8,917 nucleotides of DNA, from contig CANHVD010000210.1 of NCBI GenBank assembly GCA_947463775.1, positions 1-8,917 of the forward strand, given 5' to 3'. Position 1 is the stretch's first letter; each line of letters opens with the position of its first letter. A program made the translations under genes and the position numbers. Source of the stretch: Planctomycetaceae bacterium (GTDB lineage: Bacteria; Planctomycetota; Planctomycetia; Planctomycetales; Planctomycetaceae). The notes under the pieces are model-generated. The model had not been told where the DNA came from. It made no database searches and was given only the letters and a program-made list of their open reading frames with translations. Of this stretch, positions 1-5,739 are shown piece by piece.

Positions 1-950
1 ATCATGCTCCATGGGTCTGGTGATGTCGTCAGAACCATCGACGCGATCGAAATGATCAGCACAGCGATACGCCAGTTGTCCTTGTAAGTGTCGACCGTGC
101 AGATGCCAATGCGTTCCAGGAACACCATGACCAGCGGCAATTGAAAGCTGACACCGAACATCAGCGGCATCAACATGGCCAGACTGATGTATTCTGACAG
201 TCGTGGTTCGAGGCCTATTCCCAGCCATTCGTTGAAGCTGATCAGAAAATCCAGCATCAGCGGGAAGGCATAGAAATAGCCTGCCATGGCTCCTGCGAGG
301 AACAAGAATACGCTCATCGGCAGATAGACATGAATGTATTTTCGCTCGTGAGGATAAAGGCCGGCCGCAACAAACAGCCAGAGCTGATAAAAGACCCACG
401 GCGATGCCAGCAACAAGCCCGCGAAGAAGCAGACTTTCATATAGGCCATGAAGCCTTCTTCAACCTTCAGCGTTGTAATGCGACTTGTGTCTTCAATCAC
501 CCGCTGCAATTGCGCAAACTCCGGAGCAGTCAGAATGATCTCGACAGTCTCCGCATCCGCAGTCTTCTGCGACACGGCCTCCGGGACTTCTCCTAGCGCC
601 TTGCGAAGCTCGTCCTTCTCGATGCGGACTCGCAGCTGATCTTTCTTTAGTTCTTCCGGTGGAGGCGTCGGGGCATCCTTCTTCTTCGAAGAGAACATGC
701 CCATGAGATAAGAATAGAAGCTTTCTTTCGGAGCATCGAACTTGATCTGATCCCTGTCGATGCCTCGCTCACGCAGAGCCGTCTCGATCGGATTCCTCAA
801 CCACATAAAGATCTTGTCGCCGAAGAACAGCGTGACAGCCACAGCCAGAACGAGCCCAAGCAGCGCGCGGAACACGTGAACGCGGAGTACTTCCAGGTGC
901 TCTCCGAACGTCATCGTCGTATCGTCAAACAGGTCACGCGATCTGGCCAT
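1..950 (-). CDS. tatC: Sec-independent (twin-arginine) protein translocase subunit TatC, 3' end off the window
   Basis: TatC is the multi-spanning inner-membrane subunit of the Tat pathway that, with TatB, recognises twin-arginine signal peptides on folded proteins. The 316 visible residues carry the family hallmarks: FGEHLEVLR at residues 15-23 before TM1 (about 26-48), SPWVFYQLWLF at 183-193 in TM2, GLYPHERKY at 197-205 in the first cytoplasmic loop, further membrane spans near 206-230, 254-278 and 293-309, and SPDPW near the break. E20 and E202 align with the signal-peptide-binding glutamates E15 and E103 of E. coli TatC. The position of E. coli E170 is Q270 (VSFQLP). The loop between TM1 and TM2 is about 120 residues, far longer than in E. 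coli, with a charged, proline-containing stretch at 89-130. The ATG at 950 is chosen because it sits just before the conserved N-terminal helix; only a distant GGAG precedes it. TM6 and the C-terminus are missing because the window ends. Confidence 0.95.
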   Translation of the reverse strand, partial: MARSRDLFDDTTMTFGEHLEVLRVHVFRALLGLVLAVAVTLFFGDKIFMWLRNPIETALRERGIDRDQIKFDAPKESFYSYLMGMFSSKKKDAPTPPPEELKKDQLRVRIEKDELRKALGEVPEAVSQKTADAETVEIILTAPEFAQLQRVIEDTSRITTLKVEEGFMAYMKVCFFAGLLLASPWVFYQLWLFVAAGLYPHERKYIHVYLPMSVFLFLAGAMAGYFYAFPLMLDFLISFNEWLGIGLEPRLSEYISLAMLMPLMFGVSFQLPLVMVFLERIGICTVDTYKDNWRIAVLIISIASMVLTTSPDPWSM

Positions 951-1081
951 TGGCGTCTTACTCACTTCTCCGAAACGATATCGTCTTTACTTGACCATTG
1001 AACCAAACACTGACACGTTCCGGCTGGGGAAACCCAGTCGGACACGAATGTCCAACCGACATTTTAACCTTTGATGATGCA
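951..1081. other. intergenic region between tatC and the amidohydrolase gene
   Basis: These 131 bases separate the stop of the amidohydrolase gene from the start of tatC, both on the minus strand. The region holds the palindromic repeat at 1019-1056. I see no convincing promoter, so whether tatC is co-transcribed with the upstream pair cannot be decided from sequence. A plus-strand frame open across the region runs antisense to the amidohydrolase and shows no family features. Confidence 0.6.
1019..1056. repeat. palindromic REP-like element, copy 1
   Basis: Two overlapping hairpins can form. Bases 1019-1028 pair with 1033-1042 (10 bp with one G-T wobble) around a GAAA loop. Bases 1037-1044 pair with 1049-1056 (8 bp with one wobble) around CGAA, which reads TTCG on the minus strand. 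The 20-base core 1037-1056 matches 2915-2934 at 18 of 20 positions, so this is a member of a repeat family rather than a one-off hairpin. Lying 26 bases downstream of the amidohydrolase stop, the minus-strand stem-loop could also act as an RNA-stabilising structure or attenuator, but no T-tract follows it. Confidence 0.7.
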
Positions 1082-1924
1082 CTAACCTGGCTTCGTGGAC
1101 TTCTCCACAATCGCTCGCAGGTGCTCGCCGAATTCGCGAGCACTCCACATCGACCTTCCTATACTCCATCCACGATCAACAACGTTCGTATCAATATCCG
1201 CAAAGATGAAATCTTCCTGCTGGCGACGACTTCGCACCATGATTTCGCCCCAGGGGTCAATGATGTAACTGTCTCCGTAGCCGACACCATCGTAACCGTT
1301 GATGCACTCCTCTTTGCCCAGCGAAACGTTGTTTCCTCGGACAAAGTAGACCATGTTTTCAACCGCGCGGGCTGTATGGTCTGCACGGACGTGCATAAAG
1401 TGGCCAATGAGCCCCTGCTGAGAAATGTAGTTGAAATGCGGTGCAAAAATGACTTTTGCGCCCTGCAAAGCCAGCAGGCGAGAGGGTTCGATGTAGCCAC
1501 CGTCTGAACAAATCACCACACCGAACTTCAGGCCCTTGTGTTCAAACACAGGAAACTCGCGGCCCTGCCGATGAAACTTCATGTAGGCCGTACACTTGCT
1601 GTAATGTCCCAGCAGATGACCTTTGTGAACCACAACAGCCGTGTTGTACAGATCACTCCCGCGCAGTTCATTGAAGCCCACAATGAAGGCCGCCTCAAAC
1701 TTCGCGGTTTGATCAAGCAACTGCATGATCTGCGGCGAATCGATCGAAAACGCATCTCGTCGAGCAATCTCGCCGTCATCCGGATATCCCGTGAGGAAGC
1801 ATTCCGGAAAGCACACAATGTCAACTCGATCCGCATCAGCCTTCTTCAGGCCTTCGAGGACTTTGTCCAGATTGCCTTTGAAGTCACCAAGTTGCGAATC
1901 AAGCTGACAGTGTCCAATTCTCAT
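1082..1924 (-). CDS. nitrilase-superfamily carbon-nitrogen hydrolase
   Basis: This 280-residue protein is a cytoplasmic amidohydrolase of the nitrilase (CN-hydrolase) superfamily, which hydrolyses carboxamide, carbamoyl or nitrile C-N bonds through a Glu-Lys-Cys triad. All three residues are visible: E41 in CFPECFLTGYP, K110 in HYSKCTAYMK and C139 in GVVICSDGGYIEPSR. The length is normal for a single-domain member, and the motif ARAVENMVYFVRGNN fits the family core. The substrate cannot be assigned; omega-amidase, N-carbamoyl amidase and beta-ureidopropionase-like activities are all possible. The ATG lies 2 bases after the stop of the upstream aminotransferase gene, and a GGTGA inside that gene's last codons serves as ribosome-binding site, so translation is probably coupled. 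This pairing suggests it processes a product or substrate of the transaminase, which is inference only. Confidence 0.9.
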   Translation of the reverse strand: MRIGHCQLDSQLGDFKGNLDKVLEGLKKADADRVDIVCFPECFLTGYPDDGEIARRDAFSIDSPQIMQLLDQTAKFEAAFIVGFNELRGSDLYNTAVVVHKGHLLGHYSKCTAYMKFHRQGREFPVFEHKGLKFGVVICSDGGYIEPSRLLALQGAKVIFAPHFNYISQQGLIGHFMHVRADHTARAVENMVYFVRGNNVSLGKEECINGYDGVGYGDSYIIDPWGEIMVRSRRQQEDFIFADIDTNVVDRGWSIGRSMWSAREFGEHLRAIVEKSTKPG

Positions 1925-1926
1925 GG

Positions 1927-1935
1927 CTATTCACC
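1927..1935 (-). promoter_or_regulatory. stop/ribosome-binding-site overlap joining the aminotransferase and amidohydrolase genes
   Basis: Read on the minus strand the junction is GGTGAATAGCCATG. The GGTGA overlapping the last sense codons and stop of the aminotransferase gene is 6 bases from the ATG of the amidohydrolase gene, a usable Shine-Dalgarno distance. The arrangement favours termination-reinitiation coupling. Confidence 0.5.
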
Positions 1936-2787
1936 GCGAGTCAGCTTGCGGAATCGTTCCAGCAGATTATTCGTCACAGGCCCCGGTTTGCCGGTTCCAA
2001 TTTGACGACCATCGAGGCTGGTCACTGCGATGACTTCGGCAGCCGTGCCGGTCAGGAAACACTCATCAGCGGTAAAAATGTCGTGACGAGTCATCACGCA
2101 TTCCTGAACCGTAATGCCCGCTTCAACAGCCAGCTTCATGACGGCGTTGCGAGTGATCCCTTCCAGAATTCCAGCGTCTGGCTGAGGAGTCTTCAGGACG
2201 CCTCGCTTGACGATGAAAATATTGTCGCCGGTGCATTCGGCCACTTCGCCATTGTGGTTCAGCATCAGAGCTTCGACAGTGCCCGCATCCGTGCCTTCAA
2301 TCTTCGCCATGATGTTGTTCAGGTAGTTCAGCGACTTGATGCGCGGGCTGAGTGCTCCTGGATGATTGCGAATGGTCGCCGCAGTCACGAGCCGCATACC
2401 GGTCTGATAAAGCTCCGGCGGATAAAGTGAAATCGTGTCGGCAATGACAATCACCTGCGGATTGCTGGTGCGGCGAATGTCGAGGCCCAATGAACCGGAT
2501 CCGCGAGTCACCACAAGTCGCACATAGCCGTCAGCGATCTCATTGGCCTTCACTGTATCTTCTACAGCCTTAGTCATTTCACTGTGGCTGATCGGAATCT
2601 CCAGACGAATCGCCAGAGCGCTCTCGTAAAGTCGATCGATATGCTCTTTCAGCAGAAAGACTCGCCCGCCGTAGACTCGAATTCCTTCGAAAATTCCATC
2701 ACCGTAGAGCAGACCATGATCGAAGACGCTGACAGTCGCCTGTTCAGCAGGAACCAGCTTTCCAGCCACATAAACTTTGCGAGACAT
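1927..2787 (-). CDS. ilvE: branched-chain-amino-acid aminotransferase-like class IV aminotransferase
   Basis: PLP fold type IV transaminase of 286 residues, expected to interconvert valine, leucine and isoleucine with their 2-oxo acids using 2-oxoglutarate/glutamate in the cytoplasm. The N-terminal VFDHGLLYGDGIFEGIRVY (21-39), DRLYESA (51-57), YVRLVVTRG with R90 aligned to the carboxylate-binding arginine of E. coli IlvE, K151 in RIKSLNYLNN as the Schiff-base lysine, E184 in EVAECTGDNIF and the C-terminal IGTGKPGP (263-270) all match the family. The frame is open to 2895, but the extra 36 residues resemble nothing. The ATG at 2787 begins MSRKVYVAGKLVP, a typical start for these proteins, with a weak AGG seven bases upstream, so I use it. 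The downstream amidohydrolase gene follows after 2 bases. D-alanine transaminase or aminodeoxychorismate lyase are less likely given EGIRVY and YVR, though the exact substrate is unproven. Confidence 0.9.
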   Translation of the reverse strand: MSRKVYVAGKLVPAEQATVSVFDHGLLYGDGIFEGIRVYGGRVFLLKEHIDRLYESALAIRLEIPISHSEMTKAVEDTVKANEIADGYVRLVVTRGSGSLGLDIRRTSNPQVIVIADTISLYPPELYQTGMRLVTAATIRNHPGALSPRIKSLNYLNNIMAKIEGTDAGTVEALMLNHNGEVAECTGDNIFIVKRGVLKTPQPDAGILEGITRNAVMKLAVEAGITVQECVMTRHDIFTADECFLTGTAAEVIAVTSLDGRQIGTGKPGPVTNNLLERFRKLTRGE

Positions 2788-2882
2788 AAAGAACCTGTTC
2801 AGGATGAAAAAAGTACCAGGATGACTTCGACTATGAACCTTCCGACTATCGACAACTGTTTTCGTCAAGTCTTCAGTTTTGG

Positions 2883-2938
2883 GTAGGATGGGCATTCTTG
2901 CCCGTCGCCGGTTTGTCAGACAAGAATGTCCAACCTAC
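2883..2938. repeat. palindromic REP-like element, copy 2 (paired arms)
   Basis: Bases 2883-2902 and 2919-2938 are inverted copies of one another: 17 of 20 positions form Watson-Crick pairs and one more is a G-U wobble, with 16 bases between. Each arm is also a small hairpin on its own: GGGCA-TTCT-TGCCC in the left arm, and 2915-2922 with 2927-2934 in the right arm. Two short palindromes in opposite orientation are what paired REP (BIME-type) elements look like. Bases 2915-2934 match copy 1 (1037-1056) at 18 of 20 positions. The element lies about 95 bases upstream of the aminotransferase start. Confidence 0.8.
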
Positions 2939-2993
2939 GTTTCTGGGTCTGACAATGCATCTCCAGTTCCGCCCCCAACGCACCGGAGTGTAG

Positions 2994-3017
2994 CGTACCA
3001 CCGTCGTCAGCGGTACG
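2994..3017. repeat. short inverted repeat CGTACC/GGTACG
   Basis: CGTACC at 2994-2999 is perfectly complementary to GGTACG at 3012-3017 with a 12-base loop, and the stem can be prolonged past a single bulge by AGC/GCT. It lies between palindromic copy 2 and the lipoprotein gene and is probably part of the same repeat-rich spacer. A role as an operator or RNA hairpin cannot be told from one copy. Confidence 0.4.
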
Positions 3018-3273
3018 GCTCAGATTTGCTGCTCTGTCCGGGTGGCAAAAAATGCCAGTTGCGGCAAAAACGTCGGCTGGCTGTGGAAGCCGGGGAGTTG
3101 GGCGGTTTCCGGCAGCCTCTGGGCTGGTCAACAGCAACGCATCTGGCTTGCTGGTTTTCATGGCTTCTGTCACCATCCGTGCGGTTTTGTCCAAGGTCTC
3201 TGGATCCGGAGGATCACAGGCCAGAGGTCGCTCAACTGATTCATCGTCTCTTTCCGACTGGTTGCAAACGTTC

Positions 3274-4167
3274 GTGCAAAACAACGTTTTCCAAAAGAAG
3301 ACTTCGCGCGGGCATTTTAGTGCCTCACCGATCATCATTGCAGGATTGCTTGCAGTGACTTTGATCGCGATTGGCTGTCAGAGCACTCCCAAGACCACGT
3401 TTTCCACAGATCGTCCGTCTCTGCACAGCGTGGCCACCGGACATTTCGTCATCAACAGTGACGTGCGTCTGGATCAGGACAACGTGCTGGTGAAAGAGCT
3501 GGAGGAATTGCACGACCAGGTGTATGACACATTGCAATTGCCAGAGCAACGTGATCCGGTTCATGTGTACCTTTTCAGTGACGAAGCGTCATATCGTTTC
3601 TATATGCATACGACGTGGAAGGATCTGCCTCCTCGGAGAGCTTACTTCGTCGGGACGGCTCGTGAGCTTGCGGTTTACTCGTTCATCAGTCCTCAGGTCA
3701 AAGAAGACTTGCGGCACGAGTTCACTCATGGACTGCTGCACGCAACTTTGCAGTCTGTCCCATTGTGGCTTGATGAAGGGCTGGCGGAATATTTTGAGGT
3801 CGATGCGTCGACTCCCGGGGCGGCTCACGCTTCCCATTTGCGTGAGCTGCGAATGGCCGAGTCTGAGAAGTGGAATCCGAATCTCTATCGCCTTGAGATG
3901 CTGACCGACTTTCGCGATCTCACGACACGCGATTACGCGGAGAGCTGGGCGTGGGTCCATTTCATGCTGAACGATTCTGACGAGTCGGCCAAGGTGTTGT
4001 TGGACTATCTGACGGTTCTGCGTTCAACAAAGACACCCAAGCGACTGATGCCTGTTCTTGAAGCGGCCGTTCCCAGCTACTTCAACGGCATGCAGACTCA
4101 TGTCCTGAAGATGCAGCCCGGGCACCCTATTGTCGGCACTGCAGTTCTGACCGGCGGCGAAGATTAA
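3274..4167 (+). CDS. predicted lipoprotein with gluzincin (HExxH) metallopeptidase domain
   Basis: With the chosen start this is a 298-residue lipoprotein. A basic n-region (QKKTSRG) and hydrophobic stretch IIIAGLLAVTLIAIGC end in a lipobox with Cys35, so it should be exported and lipid-anchored. The mature part contains HEFTH at residues 148-152 and a downstream PLWLDEGLAEYFE in which E168 is the probable third zinc ligand, the layout of MA-clan (gluzincin) peptidases such as the DUF1570-like proteins common in planctomycetes. The natural substrate is unknown. The frame is open from an ATG at 3052, which has a GGGTGG six bases before it, but that would place 108 residues ahead of the lipobox cysteine in sequence that looks repeat-derived. 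GTG at 3274 or TTG at 3262 give normal lipoprotein signal peptides but lack clear ribosome-binding sites. The gene stands alone and converges on the SDR gene. Confidence 0.8.
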   Translation: MQNNVFQKKTSRGHFSASPIIIAGLLAVTLIAIGCQSTPKTTFSTDRPSLHSVATGHFVINSDVRLDQDNVLVKELEELHDQVYDTLQLPEQRDPVHVYLFSDEASYRFYMHTTWKDLPPRRAYFVGTARELAVYSFISPQVKEDLRHEFTHGLLHATLQSVPLWLDEGLAEYFEVDASTPGAAHASHLRELRMAESEKWNPNLYRLEMLTDFRDLTTRDYAESWAWVHFMLNDSDESAKVLLDYLTVLRSTKTPKRLMPVLEAAVPSYFNGMQTHVLKMQPGHPIVGTAVLTGGED

Positions 4168-4339
4168 TCCGCTTGCGTCGGCTGCTGTGCTGCCGCATCG
4201 ATACTCAGCGTCTCACGAGATTTCCGCTGCACTCCCCCGACGCGTGCTTCCGTTTTCTGCTCTTCGCCAGGTTTTCCAGCATTCTTGAGCTGGCGGAGTA
4301 GTGACCGATGAGAAGCGGTCAGCCGTCAGTTGCCACTCG
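4168..4339. other. convergent intergenic region
   Basis: These 172 bases separate the 3' ends of the lipoprotein and SDR genes. TGACCG at 4302-4307 pairs with CGGTCA at 4316-4321 around an 8-base loop; this is the only hairpin I find. It has no adjoining T-run on either strand, so I do not call it a terminator. A minus-strand frame of about 53 codons without an ATG ends at the TAA at 4164-4166; its charged product has no family I recognise. Confidence 0.5.
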
Positions 4340-5134
4340 TTACCACGCGGTCCAGCCACCATCGACCAGCAGGTTCTGCCCTGTGATATAACTGCCGGCA
4401 TCGCTGACAAGCATCAATAGCGGGCCCTTCAATTCATGAGGAATGCCCATTCGTTTCATCGGGCTTTTCGTCTTTAGTCGCTCCACCATTTCAGCCGGAG
4501 CCTTCTCGGATGGGAACGGTCCAGGACTCAGGCAGTTTACGCGGACGCCATCTTTGGCCCAGTACACGGCCAGATGCCGCGTCATATGCACAATGCCGCC
4601 TTTCAGGGTGTGATACTGCACCGGGCTGGCTACGCAGATGTTTTCATAAGCATCCGGATAAGATCCAACCACTCCATACATCGAACCAATCATGACGATC
4701 GATCCCGTGGCCGCTCGACCAACCACATGATCACGCAGACGTCGCGCGAGCAGAAAATATCCCGTAGCGTTCTGCAGATCTCGATTGAACTGTTCCCCGG
4801 TAATCGTGGTCAGATCAACCGGATGTCCCTGCTGTCCGTTGTTGATCACGATGTCAATCTTGCCGGCCGCAGCAACTGCCGCATCAAATCCGCGGTTCAG
4901 AGATGCTTCGTCCATCTGATCCAGAACAACCGCTTGATGAACAGCATTGCCGACCACTGGCAGGGCATCAGCCACCGCCCGAGCTCGCGGCAATTCACGA
5001 CTGGCAACGACAACGCTCGCCCCGGCTTCGGCGAGTGCTCGTGACAGCGAGTTCCCCAGAAATCCCGAACCGCCGGTGATCAGAGCAACTCGCCCCGTGA
5101 GATCAAACAGATTCTGAATCGTTGGTTCGGTCAT
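4340..5134 (-). CDS. short-chain dehydrogenase/reductase (SDR), classical type
   Basis: This 264-residue NAD(P)-dependent oxidoreductase has the complete classical SDR set: glycine-rich TGGSGFLG at 20-27, NNG at 98-100 (NNAG variant), N122, catalytic S151 in IGSMYG, Y174 and K178 in YHTLKGG, and PGP near 204-206. The C-terminal ITGQNLLVDGGWTAW is typical of the gluconate 5-dehydrogenase / 3-oxoacyl reductase type branch. It should act in the cytoplasm on a sugar, sugar acid or other hydroxy/oxo compound; the substrate is not evident. A basic residue R46 after beta-2 (VVVASRE) is compatible with NADP(H). The ATG at 5134 has AAGG seven bases upstream. The N-terminal region before the nucleotide-binding motif (NLFDLTGRVALIT) is standard for the family, which supports the start. 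No partner gene is adjacent; the downstream neighbour is convergent. Confidence 0.93.
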   Translation of the reverse strand: MTEPTIQNLFDLTGRVALITGGSGFLGNSLSRALAEAGASVVVASRELPRARAVADALPVVGNAVHQAVVLDQMDEASLNRGFDAAVAAAGKIDIVINNGQQGHPVDLTTITGEQFNRDLQNATGYFLLARRLRDHVVGRAATGSIVMIGSMYGVVGSYPDAYENICVASPVQYHTLKGGIVHMTRHLAVYWAKDGVRVNCLSPGPFPSEKAPAEMVERLKTKSPMKRMGIPHELKGPLLMLVSDAGSYITGQNLLVDGGWTAW

Positions 5135-5255
5135 GATGCGGCCTTAAGCAATGCTGGTCAATCTCGGCGCCATGCAGGTGGCAACGACCTCGGAGACTAA
5201 CATAACCAGCGAAAAAGAGAACTACAGTGGTTACAGCGCAACGCGGTATCGTCGC

Positions 5256-5472
5256 GGATATCGGTACGTAGAACGCTATGCTCCTCCCAAGACTCCGATC
5301 AAGTGGGCGGAAGCCTGGCGTTGGAGCAGCCTGTATCGCTTAGGCTCTGGAAAGGCGGCAGAGAAAGGACTGCTGTCGGCATGGCCACTGCGGCGAACCG
5401 CAACTTGTATAAACGTGAATAACCCAACCGGGCCGATATCCTGCAGCCTATTGCAAACGAGGTTCGCCTTTT
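5256..5472 (+). pseudogene. C-terminal remnant of a REP-associated tyrosine transposase (RAYT / Y1_Tnp-like)
   Basis: In one frame 5256-5426 reads YRYVERYAPPKTPIKWAEAW, then RWSSLYRLGSG, then LLSAWPLRRT and INVNNP. This follows the order RYVERNxxxAxLV.RAE.WRWSSL / L..WP..RP..W...VN.P that ends REP-associated tyrosine transposases of the IS200/IS605-related Y1 family. The next block of that family, RG.PFG, appears as KRGSPF at 5455-5472 but in a different reading frame, so there is a frameshift between about 5427 and 5451. The catalytic HUH motif and the tyrosine that lie upstream in intact proteins are absent. It is therefore an inactive fragment. RAYT proteins are known to process REP palindromes, and palindromes of that kind occur in this window. 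Confidence 0.7.
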
Positions 5473-5548
5473 CGACGAGCCCTCTACTATTTGACGCTCA
5501 GCAACATCAGTGCCAAACAGTAGTGGACTTGACCGCGTTCTCCTTACC

Positions 5549-5562
5549 GGCCGCCGACGGCC
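5549..5562. repeat. GC-rich hairpin downstream of the transposase remnant
   Basis: GGCCG at 5549-5553 pairs perfectly with CGGCC at 5558-5562 around a CCGA loop. It is 76 bases beyond the last recognisable transposase codon. It is not followed by a T-tract, so it is more likely part of a mobile-element end or a dispersed repeat than an intrinsic terminator. It differs in sequence from the REP-like elements at 1019 and 2883. Confidence 0.45.
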
Positions 5563-5661
5563 TTCAGCCGCACAAATAATGTATACCCAAAGGGGGTGGG
5601 GGCATTAGAAGATTTCGAAGCTTTAATTATCTCGACACAGAGACGAAATTCAGGAGAAATT

Positions 5662-5706
5662 ATGCAAGTCTGTACAGCCCTAGGCGATGATCCAATTGCA
5701 ACCTGA
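5662..5706 (+). CDS. possible 14-residue leader-type ORF
   Basis: An ATG at 5662 is preceded by AGGAG with a 5-base spacer, the best Shine-Dalgarno match on the plus strand in this window, and opens a frame MQVCTALGDDPIAT ending at TGA. It stops 33 bases before the chemoreceptor ATG and is in the same frame as that gene. It could be a leader peptide, the decayed start of a longer lost gene, or chance. Nothing in the peptide points to a function. Confidence 0.25.
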   Translation: MQVCTALGDDPIAT

Positions 5707-5739
5707 GATTCAACACGTTGAAAGAGGCGAGCGTATTCG

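Larger units (their letters stand above)
2788..3273. other. long intergenic region with repeat-derived sequence
   Basis: About 490 bases lie between the divergent aminotransferase (minus) and lipoprotein (plus) genes, so promoters for both should be here. The left part carries the palindromic element at 2883-2938 and a smaller inverted repeat at 2994-3017. From about 2940 to 3270 frames stay open on both strands, yet none shows a recognisable domain, and the predicted peptides are low in hydrophobic structure. On the minus strand a TTGACG at about 2864-2869 resembles a -35 box, but no matching -10 lies at the right distance. I read the stretch as noncoding and repeat-derived. Confidence 0.55.
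5135..5739. other. long scarred intergenic region
   Basis: About 600 bases separate the SDR start (minus) from the chemoreceptor start (plus). The region contains the transposase remnant at 5256-5472, a perfect GC-rich hairpin at 5549-5562, two G5 runs separated by one T at 5592-5602, and a 14-codon ORF with a good ribosome-binding site at 5662-5706. A frame beginning with ATG at 5151 runs through the remnant, but its first 35 codons show no conserved domain. Promoters for the SDR gene and the chemoreceptor gene should be here; I could not identify either with confidence. Confidence 0.6.

Noticed and set aside
998..1507. 169-codon plus-strand frame antisense to the amidohydrolase gene
   Set aside because: It lies opposite a gene with a complete catalytic triad, starts in the palindromic repeat and shows no recognisable domain.
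2843..2869. Sigma-70-type promoter for the branched-chain aminotransferase with TTGACG as -35
   Set aside because: No acceptable -10 hexamer occurs 16-18 bases downstream on the minus strand.
2788..2895. In-frame N-terminal extension of the branched-chain aminotransferase
   Set aside because: The 36 extra residues match nothing in the family and overlap the palindromic repeat; the ATG at 2787 gives the usual N-terminus.
2916..3338. 140-codon minus-strand frame with a plausible length
   Set aside because: Its N-terminal part is antisense to the lipoprotein signal peptide, its 3' part runs through the palindromic repeat, and no family is recognisable. Probably a spurious frame through repeat-derived DNA.
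4302..4321. TGACCG/CGGTCA hairpin as a bidirectional terminator between convergent genes
   Set aside because: Six-base stem, eight-base loop and no T-tract on either strand.
4164..4325. Minus-strand frame of about 53 codons overlapping the lipoprotein stop
   Set aside because: No ATG start, no recognisable domain and only a short length. Possibly a decayed gene end but unsupported.
5151..5255. ATG-initiated N-terminal part of the frame containing the transposase remnant as a real gene start
   Set aside because: The first 35 codons show no HUH motif or other Y1-transposase feature, so the ATG is probably coincidental.
5592..5602. Two G5 runs as a G-quadruplex
   Set aside because: Only two runs of guanines are present; a stable intramolecular quadruplex normally needs four.
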